From Polyangiaceae bacterium (GTDB lineage: Bacteria > Myxococcota_A > Polyangia > Polyangiales > Polyangiaceae), in NCBI GenBank assembly GCA_020633235.1, contig JACKEA010000003.1, positions 496,001 to 560,000 of the forward strand: a DNA stretch of 64,000 nucleotides, given 5' to 3'. The position numbers and the translations under genes are program-made. The notes under the pieces are model-generated. The model made no database searches. It was not told the DNA's origin and saw only the letters and a program-made list of their open reading frames with translations. Below, piece after piece: positions 50,125-58,834 of this stretch (positions are counted from its first letter, which is position 1; every line of letters starts with the position of its first letter).

Positions 50125-51624
50125 CTATCCCCCGCTTTCCGCAGGGCTCCAACGGAGTCGCGGTTTGCGCGCCGCGCGCGCCTCGTCCAAGCGACCAAGC
50201 CGCGTGAGGTGCGGAGCGGACTTGACCATTTCCGGTTGCTCTTGAGCTTCCTTCTTGATCGCAACCATCGCATCCACGAAGCCATCGATGGTCTGCTTCG
50301 TCTCGGTTTCCGTGGGCTCGATCATGAGGGCGCCGCGCACGACCAACGGGAAGTACACCGTGGGCGGGTGAAAGCCGTAGTCGATCAAGCGCTTGGCCAG
50401 ATCCAGAGTCTTGACACTGGTGCTGCCCTCCAGCTCCTTGTCGGAAAACACGGCCTCGTGGAGGGGTGGCGTAGAAAAGGCGATGGGATAGTGCTTCGAA
50501 AGGCGAGCGGCGAGGTAGTTCGCGTTCAGCACCGCCATGTCGCTCACGGCCTTGAGGCCATCGGGGCCGAGCTCCCGAATGTAGGTGTAGGCGCGCACCA
50601 TCATGCCGAAGTTGCCGAGGAACGAGCGCACTCGCCCCACCGTCTTCGGCCGCTCGCGGTCCACCAAGAAGCGATCGCCATCCCGCCGCACCACCGGGCT
50701 CGGTTGGAACGGCTCCAGGATCTTCTTGAACGCGACGGGACCCGATCCCGGGCCGCCGCCGCCGTGCGGCGTCGTGAACGTCTTGTGCAGGTTGTACTGC
50801 ATCACGTCCACTCCCACGTCTCCTGGGCGAGCGCGCCCCAGCACGGCGTTCATGTTGGCGCCGTCGCCGTACACGAGCCCGCCCTTTTCGTGCACCAGCC
50901 GCGTGATCTCCGGCATGTCGGACTCGTACAGTCCGAGGGTGTTCGGGTTGGTGATCATCAAACCCGCGACGTCGTCCCCGGCCTCGGCCAGGGCGCTGGC
51001 CAGAGTGCTCGCTTCCACCACGCCGCGACTGCCGGCCGGGAAGGTCACCGCTTCGAACCCGTTTAGCGCACAGCTGGCGGGGTTGGTGCCATGCGCGCTC
51101 TCGGGAATGAACACCTTGCGGGGAGCGCGGCCCTTGTCGTGATGATACGCGCGAATCATCATCAGGCCCGTGAGCTCACCCTGCGCACCGGCGGCTGGCT
51201 GCAGGCTCACGCCGTCCATCCCGACGATCTCCGCCAGCAGCGCTTCGAGCCGTACCATCAGCTCGAGCGCTCCCTGCGCCAGGTGATCGGGCGTGAGGGG
51301 GTGCAACCGCGCGAAACCGTCCAGCCGCGCGGCCCACTCGTTCACCTTCGGGTTGAACTTCATGGTGCAGGAGCCCAGCGGATAGAACTGGGTGTCGATG
51401 CTGAAGTTCTGTTGCGAGAGCCGCACGAAGTGGCGAAACGCCTCCGGCTCGCTCACCTCGGGCAAATGCGCCGGCTCAGCCCGATGCAGCTCTCCGAGAG
51501 CAGTGCGGGCATCGACGTCCGGAACGTCGAGCGCCGCAATGGAGGCTGCGGTCCTTCCGGGCGCGCCGCGCTCGAAGATCGGCAGCTCTACGAACGAAAG
51601 ACCCTTCTGAGCTTCTCCCGGCAC
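50125..51624 (-). CDS. gcvPB: Glycine dehydrogenase (decarboxylating) subunit 2
   Basis: 499 residues. The GcvP C-terminal-half signatures are present: FPLGSCTMKFNPK-type (TQFYPLGSCTMKFNPKVNEW, ~78-97), ESAHGTNPASC, and the PLP lysine in YNLHKTFTTPHGGGGPGSGP (K281). The family splits into GcvPA and GcvPB in many bacteria; GcvPB binds PLP. The partner gcvPA, gcvT and gcvH are not in the window, so the split glycine cleavage system must be encoded elsewhere. It is three bases downstream of the lipoprotein gene and within the hem/lpxK operon. Confidence 0.95.
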   Translation of the reverse strand: MPGEAQKGLSFVELPIFERGAPGRTAASIAALDVPDVDARTALGELHRAEPAHLPEVSEPEAFRHFVRLSQQNFSIDTQFYPLGSCTMKFNPKVNEWAARLDGFARLHPLTPDHLAQGALELMVRLEALLAEIVGMDGVSLQPAAGAQGELTGLMMIRAYHHDKGRAPRKVFIPESAHGTNPASCALNGFEAVTFPAGSRGVVEASTLASALAEAGDDVAGLMITNPNTLGLYESDMPEITRLVHEKGGLVYGDGANMNAVLGRARPGDVGVDVMQYNLHKTFTTPHGGGGPGSGPVAFKKILEPFQPSPVVRRDGDRFLVDRERPKTVGRVRSFLGNFGMMVRAYTYIRELGPDGLKAVSDMAVLNANYLAARLSKHYPIAFSTPPLHEAVFSDKELEGSTSVKTLDLAKRLIDYGFHPPTVYFPLVVRGALMIEPTETETKQTIDGFVDAMVAIKKEAQEQPEMVKSAPHLTRLGRLDEARAARKPRLRWSPAESGG

Positions 51625-51627
51625 CGA

Positions 51628-52245
51628 TCACTCCAGGGGCGCTTCGGGCTCGCCGCCGCCGGAACCTTCTCCGCCGCCCGAATCTTCGCCACCCCCGGCA
51701 GGCTGCTGACCTTCGTCCCAACCACCACCCACGCCACGACGCTCGACCTCGTCCGGAATCACGGAGTCGGGATCCGGTCGCATGTTCTGCTGCTTCACGG
51801 CTTCCCAGCTCTGTCCGGTCTCGTCCTGCCCCAGGCCCCACTCGCCCTTGATCACGTGAGCTTCGCCTTCTTTGGGCTCCGTGTAGCGGAAGTAGCCGCG
51901 CCCCTTCGAAGTGGCAGAGGGACCCACCATCCCGATCTTGTGCTCGGTCCACTCGTACTTGTAGAGGTCCCCGGTCACCTTGCCGCTCATCTCGCCCCAC
52001 GCGTCTCCGGCGGTGGTGCGCCACTTGCCGCTGATGGTGTCACCTTCCTTGACGAGATGCAGATAGCCGTAGGTCTGGCTGTAGTACACCCCGGTCCACT
52101 CACCGCCCACCGGCATGTCCCCCGGCTTCACGTGAGCGAACTTCGTATCGGGCTGCCCTTTGTTGCAGGCCGACAGGGAGCCTGCGAGGGGAACGGCCAA
52201 CGTCACGACGAATGCAGCTTTCAGGAGAGTTCGGGCGCCAAACAT
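51628..52245 (-). CDS. Glycine/glutamate-rich lipoprotein of unknown function
   Basis: 205 residues from ATG 52245, overlapping lpxK by 25 bases. Lipobox LSAC (C27). The beta-rich middle (~45-150: GGEWTGVYYSQTYGYLHLVKEGDTISGKWRTTAGDAWGEMSG) resembles a lipocalin-like barrel of repeated W/G strands. The C-terminus (~160-205) is a Gly/Glu/Asp-rich disordered tail. It may bind a hydrophobic ligand; the position between lpxK and gcvPB gives no direct clue. Confidence 0.75.
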   Translation of the reverse strand: MFGARTLLKAAFVVTLAVPLAGSLSACNKGQPDTKFAHVKPGDMPVGGEWTGVYYSQTYGYLHLVKEGDTISGKWRTTAGDAWGEMSGKVTGDLYKYEWTEHKIGMVGPSATSKGRGYFRYTEPKEGEAHVIKGEWGLGQDETGQSWEAVKQQNMRPDPDSVIPDEVERRGVGGGWDEGQQPAGGGEDSGGGEGSGGGEPEAPLE

Positions 52246-53237
52246 GGCGCGGACTCTACCACGGTCGCCCCCGGTTTTTCGGGTGAGGAAACGGCCACCG
52301 CCCGAAGCAGGGAGGCGGGCGGTCGAAGCCGCCAATCCAAGGTGAAAACCGGCGCCCCCTGCAGCCGCTCCCCGAGTTTTGTCGCGCATTTGGGGGTCAC
52401 CAGCCAGCCTTCCACGGGCGCCGCCACGGGACGCGGCCGGTCGTGGTCCGCTGCCCGATGGACGGTATGGGGCATGATGCCCGCCCGATCGAGGGAGCGG
52501 AGGACGCGCTCCGGACGCGCCACGGCCAACGCCACCCCCAGCCTCAGGCCTCGGAGCTCCGCCAACGTCCATCGTTCGCCTCCCGCGCCCGTGGCTCCGA
52601 CGAGCTCGGCCTCGACCACGTAGCACGGCTTCGACAGCGCCTCGCTCGGCGCGCCCACGCTGACGACCGCGTCGCACGCCGACAAGAGCTCCCGCTTGCC
52701 GGCGCGCAGATCTCCCGCCGGCGGGCAGCGGCCGCTGCCGAAGGGGTTCGTGCCGTCCACGACCAGCAGCGACAGCGCGAGGCGCTTCGGTCGGGTCTGC
52801 AGCAGGGCGTCGACGAGCACCACGTCGACCTGGGGGGCGACGAGATCGATCGCCGCCTGGCGCCTCTTTGCGACCGCTACCGGCACGCCGGCGCCGTCGA
52901 GCGCCCGCGCCAACCACAACGCGTCGTCGCCCACGTCCTCGACGGCGTCCGACGCCAGCACCCGGCGCGCCCGCCCCGCTCGCGAGCGATAGCCCGACGC
53001 GACCACCGCGACTCGGAGCCCGTCCTGTGAAAGGGCGCGGGCCAGCGCCAAACACAACGGCGTTTTGCCGGAACCTCCCAGCGTCGCTCCCCCCACCCCC
53101 ACTACCGCCGTTTTCTCAGGCAGCAGAAGATGTCGGCTCGCCGCGGAAGCCCACTGATAGGCCCGCGCGAGGCCCCGCGTGAGCGGCGACGAATCCGTCC
53201 CTGCCTCGAGCCGCTCGGCCAGCGCGCGGCGCAGCAT
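52221..53237 (-). CDS. lpxK: Tetraacyldisaccharide 4'-kinase
   Basis: 338 residues. P-loop GGATLGGSGKTPL (about 49-61), then RVAVVASGYRSRAGRA, DDALWLARAL and VDVVLVDALLQ, which together match LpxK. The usual DDGxQ motif here reads DALLQ. It phosphorylates the 4' position of the lipid A disaccharide at the inner membrane. Its presence confirms a lipid A-based outer membrane. It is one base after hemC and overlaps the next gene. Confidence 0.88.
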   Translation of the reverse strand: MLRRALAERLEAGTDSSPLTRGLARAYQWASAASRHLLLPEKTAVVGVGGATLGGSGKTPLCLALARALSQDGLRVAVVASGYRSRAGRARRVLASDAVEDVGDDALWLARALDGAGVPVAVAKRRQAAIDLVAPQVDVVLVDALLQTRPKRLALSLLVVDGTNPFGSGRCPPAGDLRAGKRELLSACDAVVSVGAPSEALSKPCYVVEAELVGATGAGGERWTLAELRGLRLGVALAVARPERVLRSLDRAGIMPHTVHRAADHDRPRPVAAPVEGWLVTPKCATKLGERLQGAPVFTLDWRLRPPASLLRAVAVSSPEKPGATVVESAPCLAPELS

Positions 53238-53238
53238 G

Positions 53239-54141
53239 TCAGGAGCGCTTCAGCTCGCTGCCCAGCTCTTCGCCGATCCGCGCGGCTTCCTCGGCCGACG
53301 TCGGCCACGACGTCTCGGTTTCGCGGCGGCGCATGTTGCTGCCATCCGGCTCCGCCAGCATGGCGCGAAGCCAAAGCCGCTCGCCCTGGCGTAGCGCGTA
53401 GGCGGCGACGGGTACCTGACAGCTGCCTTCTACCGCGCGCATCACGCCGCGCTCCGCAGCGACCGCCACGTTCGTCTCCGCGTCCATCAACGGCGCCAGC
53501 AGCGCTCGCACGGCGTCGTCCCCTTGGCGCTGCTCGATGCCGAGCGCGCCCTGGCCGATGGCCGGGAGACAACGTTCGGCTGGCAACGTTTCCGTGGCCT
53601 TGTCCGCGAGGCCCAGACGCACCAAACCGGCGCGCGCCAGGATGATCGCGTCCACCACGCCTTCGGAGAGCTTGCGAAGCCGCGTGTCCACGTTGCCACG
53701 GAGCGGCAAGAACTCGAGATCCCCGCGCCACGCCTCCAGCTGCACACGTCGCCGAAGCGACGAGGTGCCGACCTTGCTCCCGGCGCTGAGCTCGGCGAAG
53801 GGACGCCCGTCCCGGGTGATCACCACGTCCCGCGGATCTTCGCGCTTGGGAACGCAGCCAATGGCCAGAGCCGGAGCGAGCTCCGCGGGAACGTCTTTCA
53901 TCGAGTGCACGGCGATATGGGCGCGGCCGTCGACCAAGGCTTCCTCGATCTCCTTGATGAACAGGCCCTTGCCGCCGATCTCGTTCAGCGCGCGGTCTTG
54001 AACTCGATCCCCCGTCGTCGTGACGTGGAGCTCTTCCACGACCAGACCCGCGTGCTCGCCGCGAAGCTCGTTCATCCACGCCCGCGCTTGGGCCAAGGCC
54101 AGCGCACTCTTGCGCGTGGCAACCACTATCGTCTGACTCAT
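53239..54141 (-). CDS. hemC: Hydroxymethylbilane synthase (porphobilinogen deaminase)
   Basis: 300 residues. Family motifs: ATRKSALALAQA, GGKGLFIKEIEEAL, AVHSMKDVP, GTSSLRRRVQL, LPLRGNVDTRL, and the cofactor-carrying Cys in EGSCQVPVAAYA (C241). It polymerises four porphobilinogen units to hydroxymethylbilane on a dipyrromethane cofactor. The start overlaps the hemA stop (ATGA). Heme product demand fits the multiheme cytochrome elsewhere in the window. Confidence 0.96.
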   Translation of the reverse strand: MSQTIVVATRKSALALAQARAWMNELRGEHAGLVVEELHVTTTGDRVQDRALNEIGGKGLFIKEIEEALVDGRAHIAVHSMKDVPAELAPALAIGCVPKREDPRDVVITRDGRPFAELSAGSKVGTSSLRRRVQLEAWRGDLEFLPLRGNVDTRLRKLSEGVVDAIILARAGLVRLGLADKATETLPAERCLPAIGQGALGIEQRQGDDAVRALLAPLMDAETNVAVAAERGVMRAVEGSCQVPVAAYALRQGERLWLRAMLAEPDGSNMRRRETETSWPTSAEEAARIGEELGSELKRS

Positions 54142-55529
54142 CGCGCTACCGTACCTAGAGCGTGCTGCTCCGGCTCCGAAATTTCGGGGTCCTTGTCTTC
54201 GCCATCTTCCGCAGAAACGGCACGTAGGGAGTGTGGCGCATCGACCTCGGCGGAATCCAGATCGAATAGCTCGATCAGCGTGGCGACCAGCTGCTCCGCT
54301 CGAAATCCTTCGTACTCGCGACCGGTAGCGACCTCACGGAGCTTCTTGGTGGGCGCATGCAGCATCTTGTTCAAGGCAGCGTCCACCATGGCTTCCAGGG
54401 CGGCACGCTCTTCCGGCCCCAGGTGCTTGAGCTTGCCGCGCATGCTGCGCTCGAGCTCCGCGTGCAGCACGCCGCCCAGACGCGCTCGAAGCGCCACCAC
54501 CGTGGGTGTGACCTGCTCCGCTTCCGCCCAGCGTTCCCAGCCGTGAGTCTCCTCCGAGACAATGGCTTCCGCGCGCTCGGCCTCGCGTTCTCGGGTCTTC
54601 AGAGACTCGGCAACGACACGGGAGAAGTCGTCGACGTTGTACAGGAAGACGCCGTCCACTTCCTCCACTCGCGGGTCCACGTCCCGAGGTACCGCCAGGT
54701 CGATGAAGAAGAGGCTGCGCCCTCGACGCTTGCGGCGAAGCGAGGCCACCAGCTCGTGCTCCACCACGAAACCCGGCGCGCTGGTCGAGGTGATCACCAC
54801 GTCCGCCTCGATCAGCGACGCTGGCAGCTGTTCCCACGAGCGCCCTTCCCCTCCGACGGCCTGCGACAAGACGCCGACCCGCGCAGCGTTGCGACCCACC
54901 ACGATGATGCGGCTCCCGGCGTTCTTGAGCAGCTTGGCCACCGTCTCGGCCATCTCTCCCGAGCCGATCAACACGACGGAGCGACCCGCCAAATCCCCGA
55001 AGATTTGCTTGGCCAAATCCACCGACACGGTCGGCACGCTCACCTGCCCGGCGCCCACCGCCGTTTCCGTGCGGACCCGCTTCGCCGCGCGAATCGCCCG
55101 CGGCACCGTGCGGTGCAGACAGCCACCGACGGTGCCGGTCTTGCGCGCCAGTTCGAACGCGTCCTTCACCTGTCCGAGGATCTGCGGCTCGCCGAGCACC
55201 AGGGAATCGAGAGAAGAAGCGACGCGAAACAGGTGCCGAACCGCGTCGCTTCCGCGATGCACATACAAATGCTGACGGACCTCGGGCGAGAGATCGCTCA
55301 CGCGGCGTACGGCTTCCTCGGCCACGCTGTCCAGATCCGAGGCCGCGCCGTCCTTGCCGGAAACCACCAGCTCCACGCGGTTGCAGGTGGAGATCAGCAT
55401 CGCTTCCCCGATGGCTCCATCCCCCACCATGCCTTCGAGGGCGCGCGGGATCTGGTCCTTGGGCAGCGCCAAACGCTCCCGCACGTGAATGGGCGCGGTC
55501 CGGTGATTGAGGCCGATCACCACGATCAT
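54138..55529 (-). CDS. hemA: Glutamyl-tRNA reductase
   Basis: 463 residues from ATG 55529; the longer open frame upstream is antisense-shadow and overlaps the HemX-like gene. N-terminal IGLNHRTAPI and catalytic STCNRVE (C49), GEPQILGQVK, then the NADPH domain (SVVLIGSGEMAETVAKLLKN) and the C-terminal dimerisation helix. It reduces glutamyl-tRNA(Glu) to glutamate-1-semialdehyde, the committed C5-pathway step. It is coupled to both neighbours (TGATG with the upstream gene, ATGA with hemC). Confidence 0.96.
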   Translation of the reverse strand: MIVVIGLNHRTAPIHVRERLALPKDQIPRALEGMVGDGAIGEAMLISTCNRVELVVSGKDGAASDLDSVAEEAVRRVSDLSPEVRQHLYVHRGSDAVRHLFRVASSLDSLVLGEPQILGQVKDAFELARKTGTVGGCLHRTVPRAIRAAKRVRTETAVGAGQVSVPTVSVDLAKQIFGDLAGRSVVLIGSGEMAETVAKLLKNAGSRIIVVGRNAARVGVLSQAVGGEGRSWEQLPASLIEADVVITSTSAPGFVVEHELVASLRRKRRGRSLFFIDLAVPRDVDPRVEEVDGVFLYNVDDFSRVVAESLKTREREAERAEAIVSEETHGWERWAEAEQVTPTVVALRARLGGVLHAELERSMRGKLKHLGPEERAALEAMVDAALNKMLHAPTKKLREVATGREYEGFRAEQLVATLIELFDLDSAEVDAPHSLRAVSAEDGEDKDPEISEPEQHALGTVAR

Positions 55530-56350
55530 CAGCCGCCCCCCATGCCGGGACGCAGAGCGTAGAACAGCATCAACACGATGACGCACGCCACGCCGGCGAG
55601 CGTTCCGTAGGCGGAGCGCCGTCCGCGCCAGCCGGCCACCGCGCGCATCACCAGCACCAGCGCAACCAGCAGCCAAGTGGCATAGCCGAGGGCTGCGCGA
55701 ATGGTCTCGGCGCTGGTGGCCTCGGGCAGCCGATTGAAGAACACCGCGCCGGTGACGATGCCGAAGGTCAGCAGCGGGAACCCCGCGAGCAGCAAGCGAT
55801 GCTCCGTGCGATCCAGAGCGTCCAGCGGTGGCAGCTTTGCTGGGCGACCCCCGAGACGCTTCGCTTTGAGGCGCCGCTCCTGGACCAGGTAGAACATCCC
55901 GGCGGCGCCGGCCAAAAGGAACATGGCCACCCCCAGCAGGTTCGCCGTCACGTGCAGGGCGAGGAGCGTGCGGGGTACTTGGGTGGCCCGGTCGCGGCCC
56001 AGGCTGACGAACTGTGCGGCCACCAAGAAGGTGAGGGCCACCGGCGCAATCACTGCACCGATCGCGTACATCTTGGCGCGATTCCGCAGCGCCAGGTACA
56101 CCACCACGGCGATCAGGGCGCTCAGGCTGAGCGCAAAATGGAGTGACTCCACCGGGCACACTCGCGAGAGCAAGCTGGCCGTGACGACGTGAACTCCGTG
56201 CATCACGGCGCCCACCGCCAAGAGGCGGGGCGCCCACAGCTGGGCCAGCGTGAAGCGCTCTCGGCGCGCCAGGTCCAAGAAGAACAGCGTGGTGGCAGCC
56301 GAGTAGGCGATCACACCCATGAAGAATGCGATTGTCGCGACCTGTTCCAC
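55529..56350 (-). CDS. HemX/CcsA-like cytochrome c assembly membrane protein
   Basis: 273 residues with eight membrane helices. The segment SLHFALSLSALIAVVVYL, the central HVTANLLGVAMFLLAGAAGMFYLVQERRLK and the periplasmic His pairs (MHGVH and LALHV) match the cytochrome C assembly (CcsA/HemX) family. HemX often accompanies hemA and modulates its level, whereas CcsA handles heme for cytochrome c. The WWD motif of full CcsA is not obvious, so HemX-type is preferred. It is three bases after the upstream unknown gene. Confidence 0.85.
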   Translation of the reverse strand: MEQVATIAFFMGVIAYSAATTLFFLDLARRERFTLAQLWAPRLLAVGAVMHGVHVVTASLLSRVCPVESLHFALSLSALIAVVVYLALRNRAKMYAIGAVIAPVALTFLVAAQFVSLGRDRATQVPRTLLALHVTANLLGVAMFLLAGAAGMFYLVQERRLKAKRLGGRPAKLPPLDALDRTEHRLLLAGFPLLTFGIVTGAVFFNRLPEATSAETIRAALGYATWLLVALVLVMRAVAGWRGRRSAYGTLAGVACVIVLMLFYALRPGMGGG

Positions 56351-56353
56351 GAC

Positions 56354-56758
56354 CTACTCCAAGTTCTTCATCAGAAACTGCGCGAGCATTTCTTCGTCAC
56401 TGTTGGCGGCACTGGGCACCGGCGGCGGCACACTGGCCGCGCGATGCTCCGACAACGTGCCGACGGGAGTCCCCATGAAGCCGGGAATGACCTCATAGGC
56501 GAGGTCTCCCAGGATCATGGAGGTGTCGAACAGCTCTGCGCCCAGCTCGCTGACGTAGTTGATGGACTTGACCCGGCCCACCAGCTCGTGAATGTCCGTT
56601 CCGCCCGTCACTTCGGTGAGCACCCGGACTGCTTCCACCACGCGATAGCGCCGACCTTCACCCTTGATGACCAGCTCGCTGCCGAGCAGGTCGACCCGGT
56701 CTTCCCCGACCCATTGGTCGAGGGCGGCTTGTGGAAAGAAGACCCGATTCGGACCCAT
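56354..56758 (-). CDS. Protein of unknown function upstream of hem genes
   Basis: 134 residues from ATG 56758 (MGPNRVFFPQAALDQWVGED); an upstream in-frame start at 56818 would add 20. A compact alpha-beta region (~1-90, DLLGSELVIKGEGRRYRVVEAVRVLTEVTGG) precedes a Pro/Ala-rich tail. It has no signal peptide. It is probably cytoplasmic, and translationally linked to the HemX-like gene. No family recognised. Confidence 0.65.
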   Translation of the reverse strand: MGPNRVFFPQAALDQWVGEDRVDLLGSELVIKGEGRRYRVVEAVRVLTEVTGGTDIHELVGRVKSINYVSELGAELFDTSMILGDLAYEVIPGFMGTPVGTLSEHRAASVPPPVPSAANSDEEMLAQFLMKNLE

Positions 56759-56881
56759 ACTGAGCTCGATTGTACCCGCCACCCGACGCCGTCGGAGATG
56801 GCGAGCTTCGCTTAGCACCCCCGCGCCCCGCGTCCCAGCCCCCTGGCGGAAACGCCAGTGATTTTTGCTGGGTTTGGCGCC

Positions 56882-58234
56882 TCAGTAGCCCTTGCGGGCC
56901 ACCGCGCGGTCCCCCGGCTCGATCTCGCGGTGCGAGACCGTGACGACGGCGATCGAGCTGTATTTGTTGGCCCGCAGGATACGAAGCTCCCCGATGATCT
57001 CTTCCGGGAACTTCTTCTCGTTACCCTTGAGGGGGGTGGCGTCGGAACGCGCCCGATCCGGTGTGTCGGTCCGCAAACGGGCCCGCGCCGAGTCGGATGC
57101 GGTGGAGAGGGTGTGACGCCAGGCATCACCGCGCTTCACCACGAACAAGCGATTCCCCGCGCTGAGGCCGTCTTCCGTGCCTCGGTCGATGAACACCACC
57201 TGGTTCTGCCCGTATAGCTCGTGGGGATAGATGCTGGTCAGCACGCGAGCCCAGCGGTCCACCTTGGCGGCCTTGGGCGGGACGATGTCGAAGCGGCGCC
57301 CGACCGGGCCGATCATCGCGCCGCGCTCGATGACGTCTACGGACTCGACGATCTCGCCGCGCGCCACGCGCGACTTCGGATCCCAATGATCGACGCGCAC
57401 GGTGCCCTTGATCGCGATGATCATGCCGGGAGGACGGCGAGCGCCCGGCACCCGCTCGGGGCGGCGCACGGGACGGAAGATGGTGAGCTGCTGCCCAATA
57501 CGAACGTCCTTGCCGGGCTTCACCTGCAGGTACACGTGATTGCCGTCAGAGAGCAGCATCTGGTCCTCGCGGGCGCCGACCAGCTCTCCCCACACGTCCC
57601 GCTTGGGGTCATCGATGAGCCCTTGGCTGCGCAAGAACACGGTGTTGGCGGGCACCGCCGGGCGGCGATCCATGAATCCACCGTTGCCGGTGCCATCGAG
57701 CGCCGCCGATCCATAGGCCCCCCCGCCGAGCCGCATCCGGATCTGATCCCCCGGGTAGATCCAATGCGGATTCATGATCTGGGGGTTATAGCTCCAGACC
57801 TTCGGCCACTTCCACGGGTTGCCGTAGTAGCGGCCGGACAAATCCCACAGGGTGTCGCCCTTCTTCACCACATGGATGGGCGGCACGGACACGCTGCGCT
57901 CTCCGAGGATGGCAGCGGATCCCTTGGAGCCATGGACGACCGCTTCGCCCCCGCCGCTTCGACCCATGTCGAAGCCGTCCGACGAGGCCGAGGTATTCGT
58001 GACCGGGCGGGAGCTCGAGGGCAGGTAGTCGTTGGCATCGGGTCCTGGCGCCCCGTAACCCGGCGCCGGCACCGAGCTCTCCGTCACCGTCGTCGATCCC
58101 GGGGTGACGATCACGTCACCGTTCCCGGAGGGCACCACCACCGATCCGGGCGGAGCGCCCGACCCTTCTTGGGCGGAAGCGACGCTCGCCAGGGACAGCG
58201 TGTAGAAGGTGAACAGCAGGTGCCGGGGCCGCAT
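56882..58234 (-). CDS. LysM-domain exported protein
   Basis: 450 residues. Signal peptide (SLASVASA). A Ser/Thr/Pro/Gly-rich region (~22-110) is followed by a LysM domain (~118-168: IHVVKKGDTLWDLSGRYYGNPWKWPKVWSYNPQI with the NPHWIYPGDQIRM end), then a beta-rich C-terminal part (~190-450). LysM binds peptidoglycan. Similar proteins are frequent in myxobacteria but uncharacterised. It is five bases after the small lipoprotein gene. Confidence 0.85.
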   Translation of the reverse strand: MRPRHLLFTFYTLSLASVASAQEGSGAPPGSVVVPSGNGDVIVTPGSTTVTESSVPAPGYGAPGPDANDYLPSSSRPVTNTSASSDGFDMGRSGGGEAVVHGSKGSAAILGERSVSVPPIHVVKKGDTLWDLSGRYYGNPWKWPKVWSYNPQIMNPHWIYPGDQIRMRLGGGAYGSAALDGTGNGGFMDRRPAVPANTVFLRSQGLIDDPKRDVWGELVGAREDQMLLSDGNHVYLQVKPGKDVRIGQQLTIFRPVRRPERVPGARRPPGMIIAIKGTVRVDHWDPKSRVARGEIVESVDVIERGAMIGPVGRRFDIVPPKAAKVDRWARVLTSIYPHELYGQNQVVFIDRGTEDGLSAGNRLFVVKRGDAWRHTLSTASDSARARLRTDTPDRARSDATPLKGNEKKFPEEIIGELRILRANKYSSIAVVTVSHREIEPGDRAVARKGY

Positions 58235-58239
58235 GGGGA

Positions 58240-58692
58240 TCAGGCTCCTTTGGCCTTCGGGATCTCAGTTTGGCGCAGCTTCGGCGCTCTCGCATCCTCG
58301 GGACCGAGAAGCCCCTGCTTGCCCCGCACCCGGATCACGGGACGCGGCGCGTCAGAGGCATCGTCTTGACTCTTTTCCTCCGCGCTCGGCTCGCGAGGGG
58401 CAGCAGCGGGAGCATCCGGCTCGAGACGAATGACCTTCAGCGGAGGGCGCTCGACCCGCTCCGCGGCGGCCGCCTTGGGCTTGGCCGCGGGCTCTTGCAT
58501 TCGGGCCAGCTCGACCGCCATCACCCGTTCCGCCAGGCGATCTTGGTTGTTCTGGAGGCGCACGATCTCGTCTCGAAGCTCCGAAAGGCGCTTTTCCACG
58601 TTGTCTTTGTTGCTGCCGCAGCCGGCGAGGGCGCCGCCCATCGCGACCACCACCCCGAGACGCAGCACTCCCCGGATCCGAAGCTGGGACAT
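58240..58692 (-). CDS. Small coiled-coil lipoprotein
   Basis: 150 residues. Lipobox GALAGC (C25). A coiled coil (~30-62: VEKRLSELRDEIVRLQNNQDRLAERVMAVE) is followed by an Ala/Pro/Glu-rich disordered region. The coiled coil with Asn-Gln repeats resembles small outer-membrane Lpp-like spacers, but it is longer and has no C-terminal Lys. Co-transcribed with the LysM protein, so probably linked to peptidoglycan attachment. Confidence 0.75.
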   Translation of the reverse strand: MSQLRIRGVLRLGVVVAMGGALAGCGSNKDNVEKRLSELRDEIVRLQNNQDRLAERVMAVELARMQEPAAKPKAAAAERVERPPLKVIRLEPDAPAAAPREPSAEEKSQDDASDAPRPVIRVRGKQGLLGPEDARAPKLRQTEIPKAKGA

Positions 58693-58834
58693 CGTGGGGA
58701 TCGTAGGTTCTGGGCCGGATTGGGGCCAAAATCCTGGGTGCTTTCGGAAACGACGGGGATCAACCGGGCGAGACGATCGGGTTGGTCACGCTGGACGGAC
58801 GGACACTCTGCCGCTACCGTTGGGGGCCGTGAGG

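Noticed and set aside
50125..51624. Glycine riboswitch expected near gcv genes
   Set aside because: gcvPB has no untranslated leader here; it follows the previous gene by three bases.
55530..56237. N-terminal extension of hemA
   Set aside because: It lies over the HemX-like gene in a different frame; the family start MIVVIGLNHRTAPI is at 55529.
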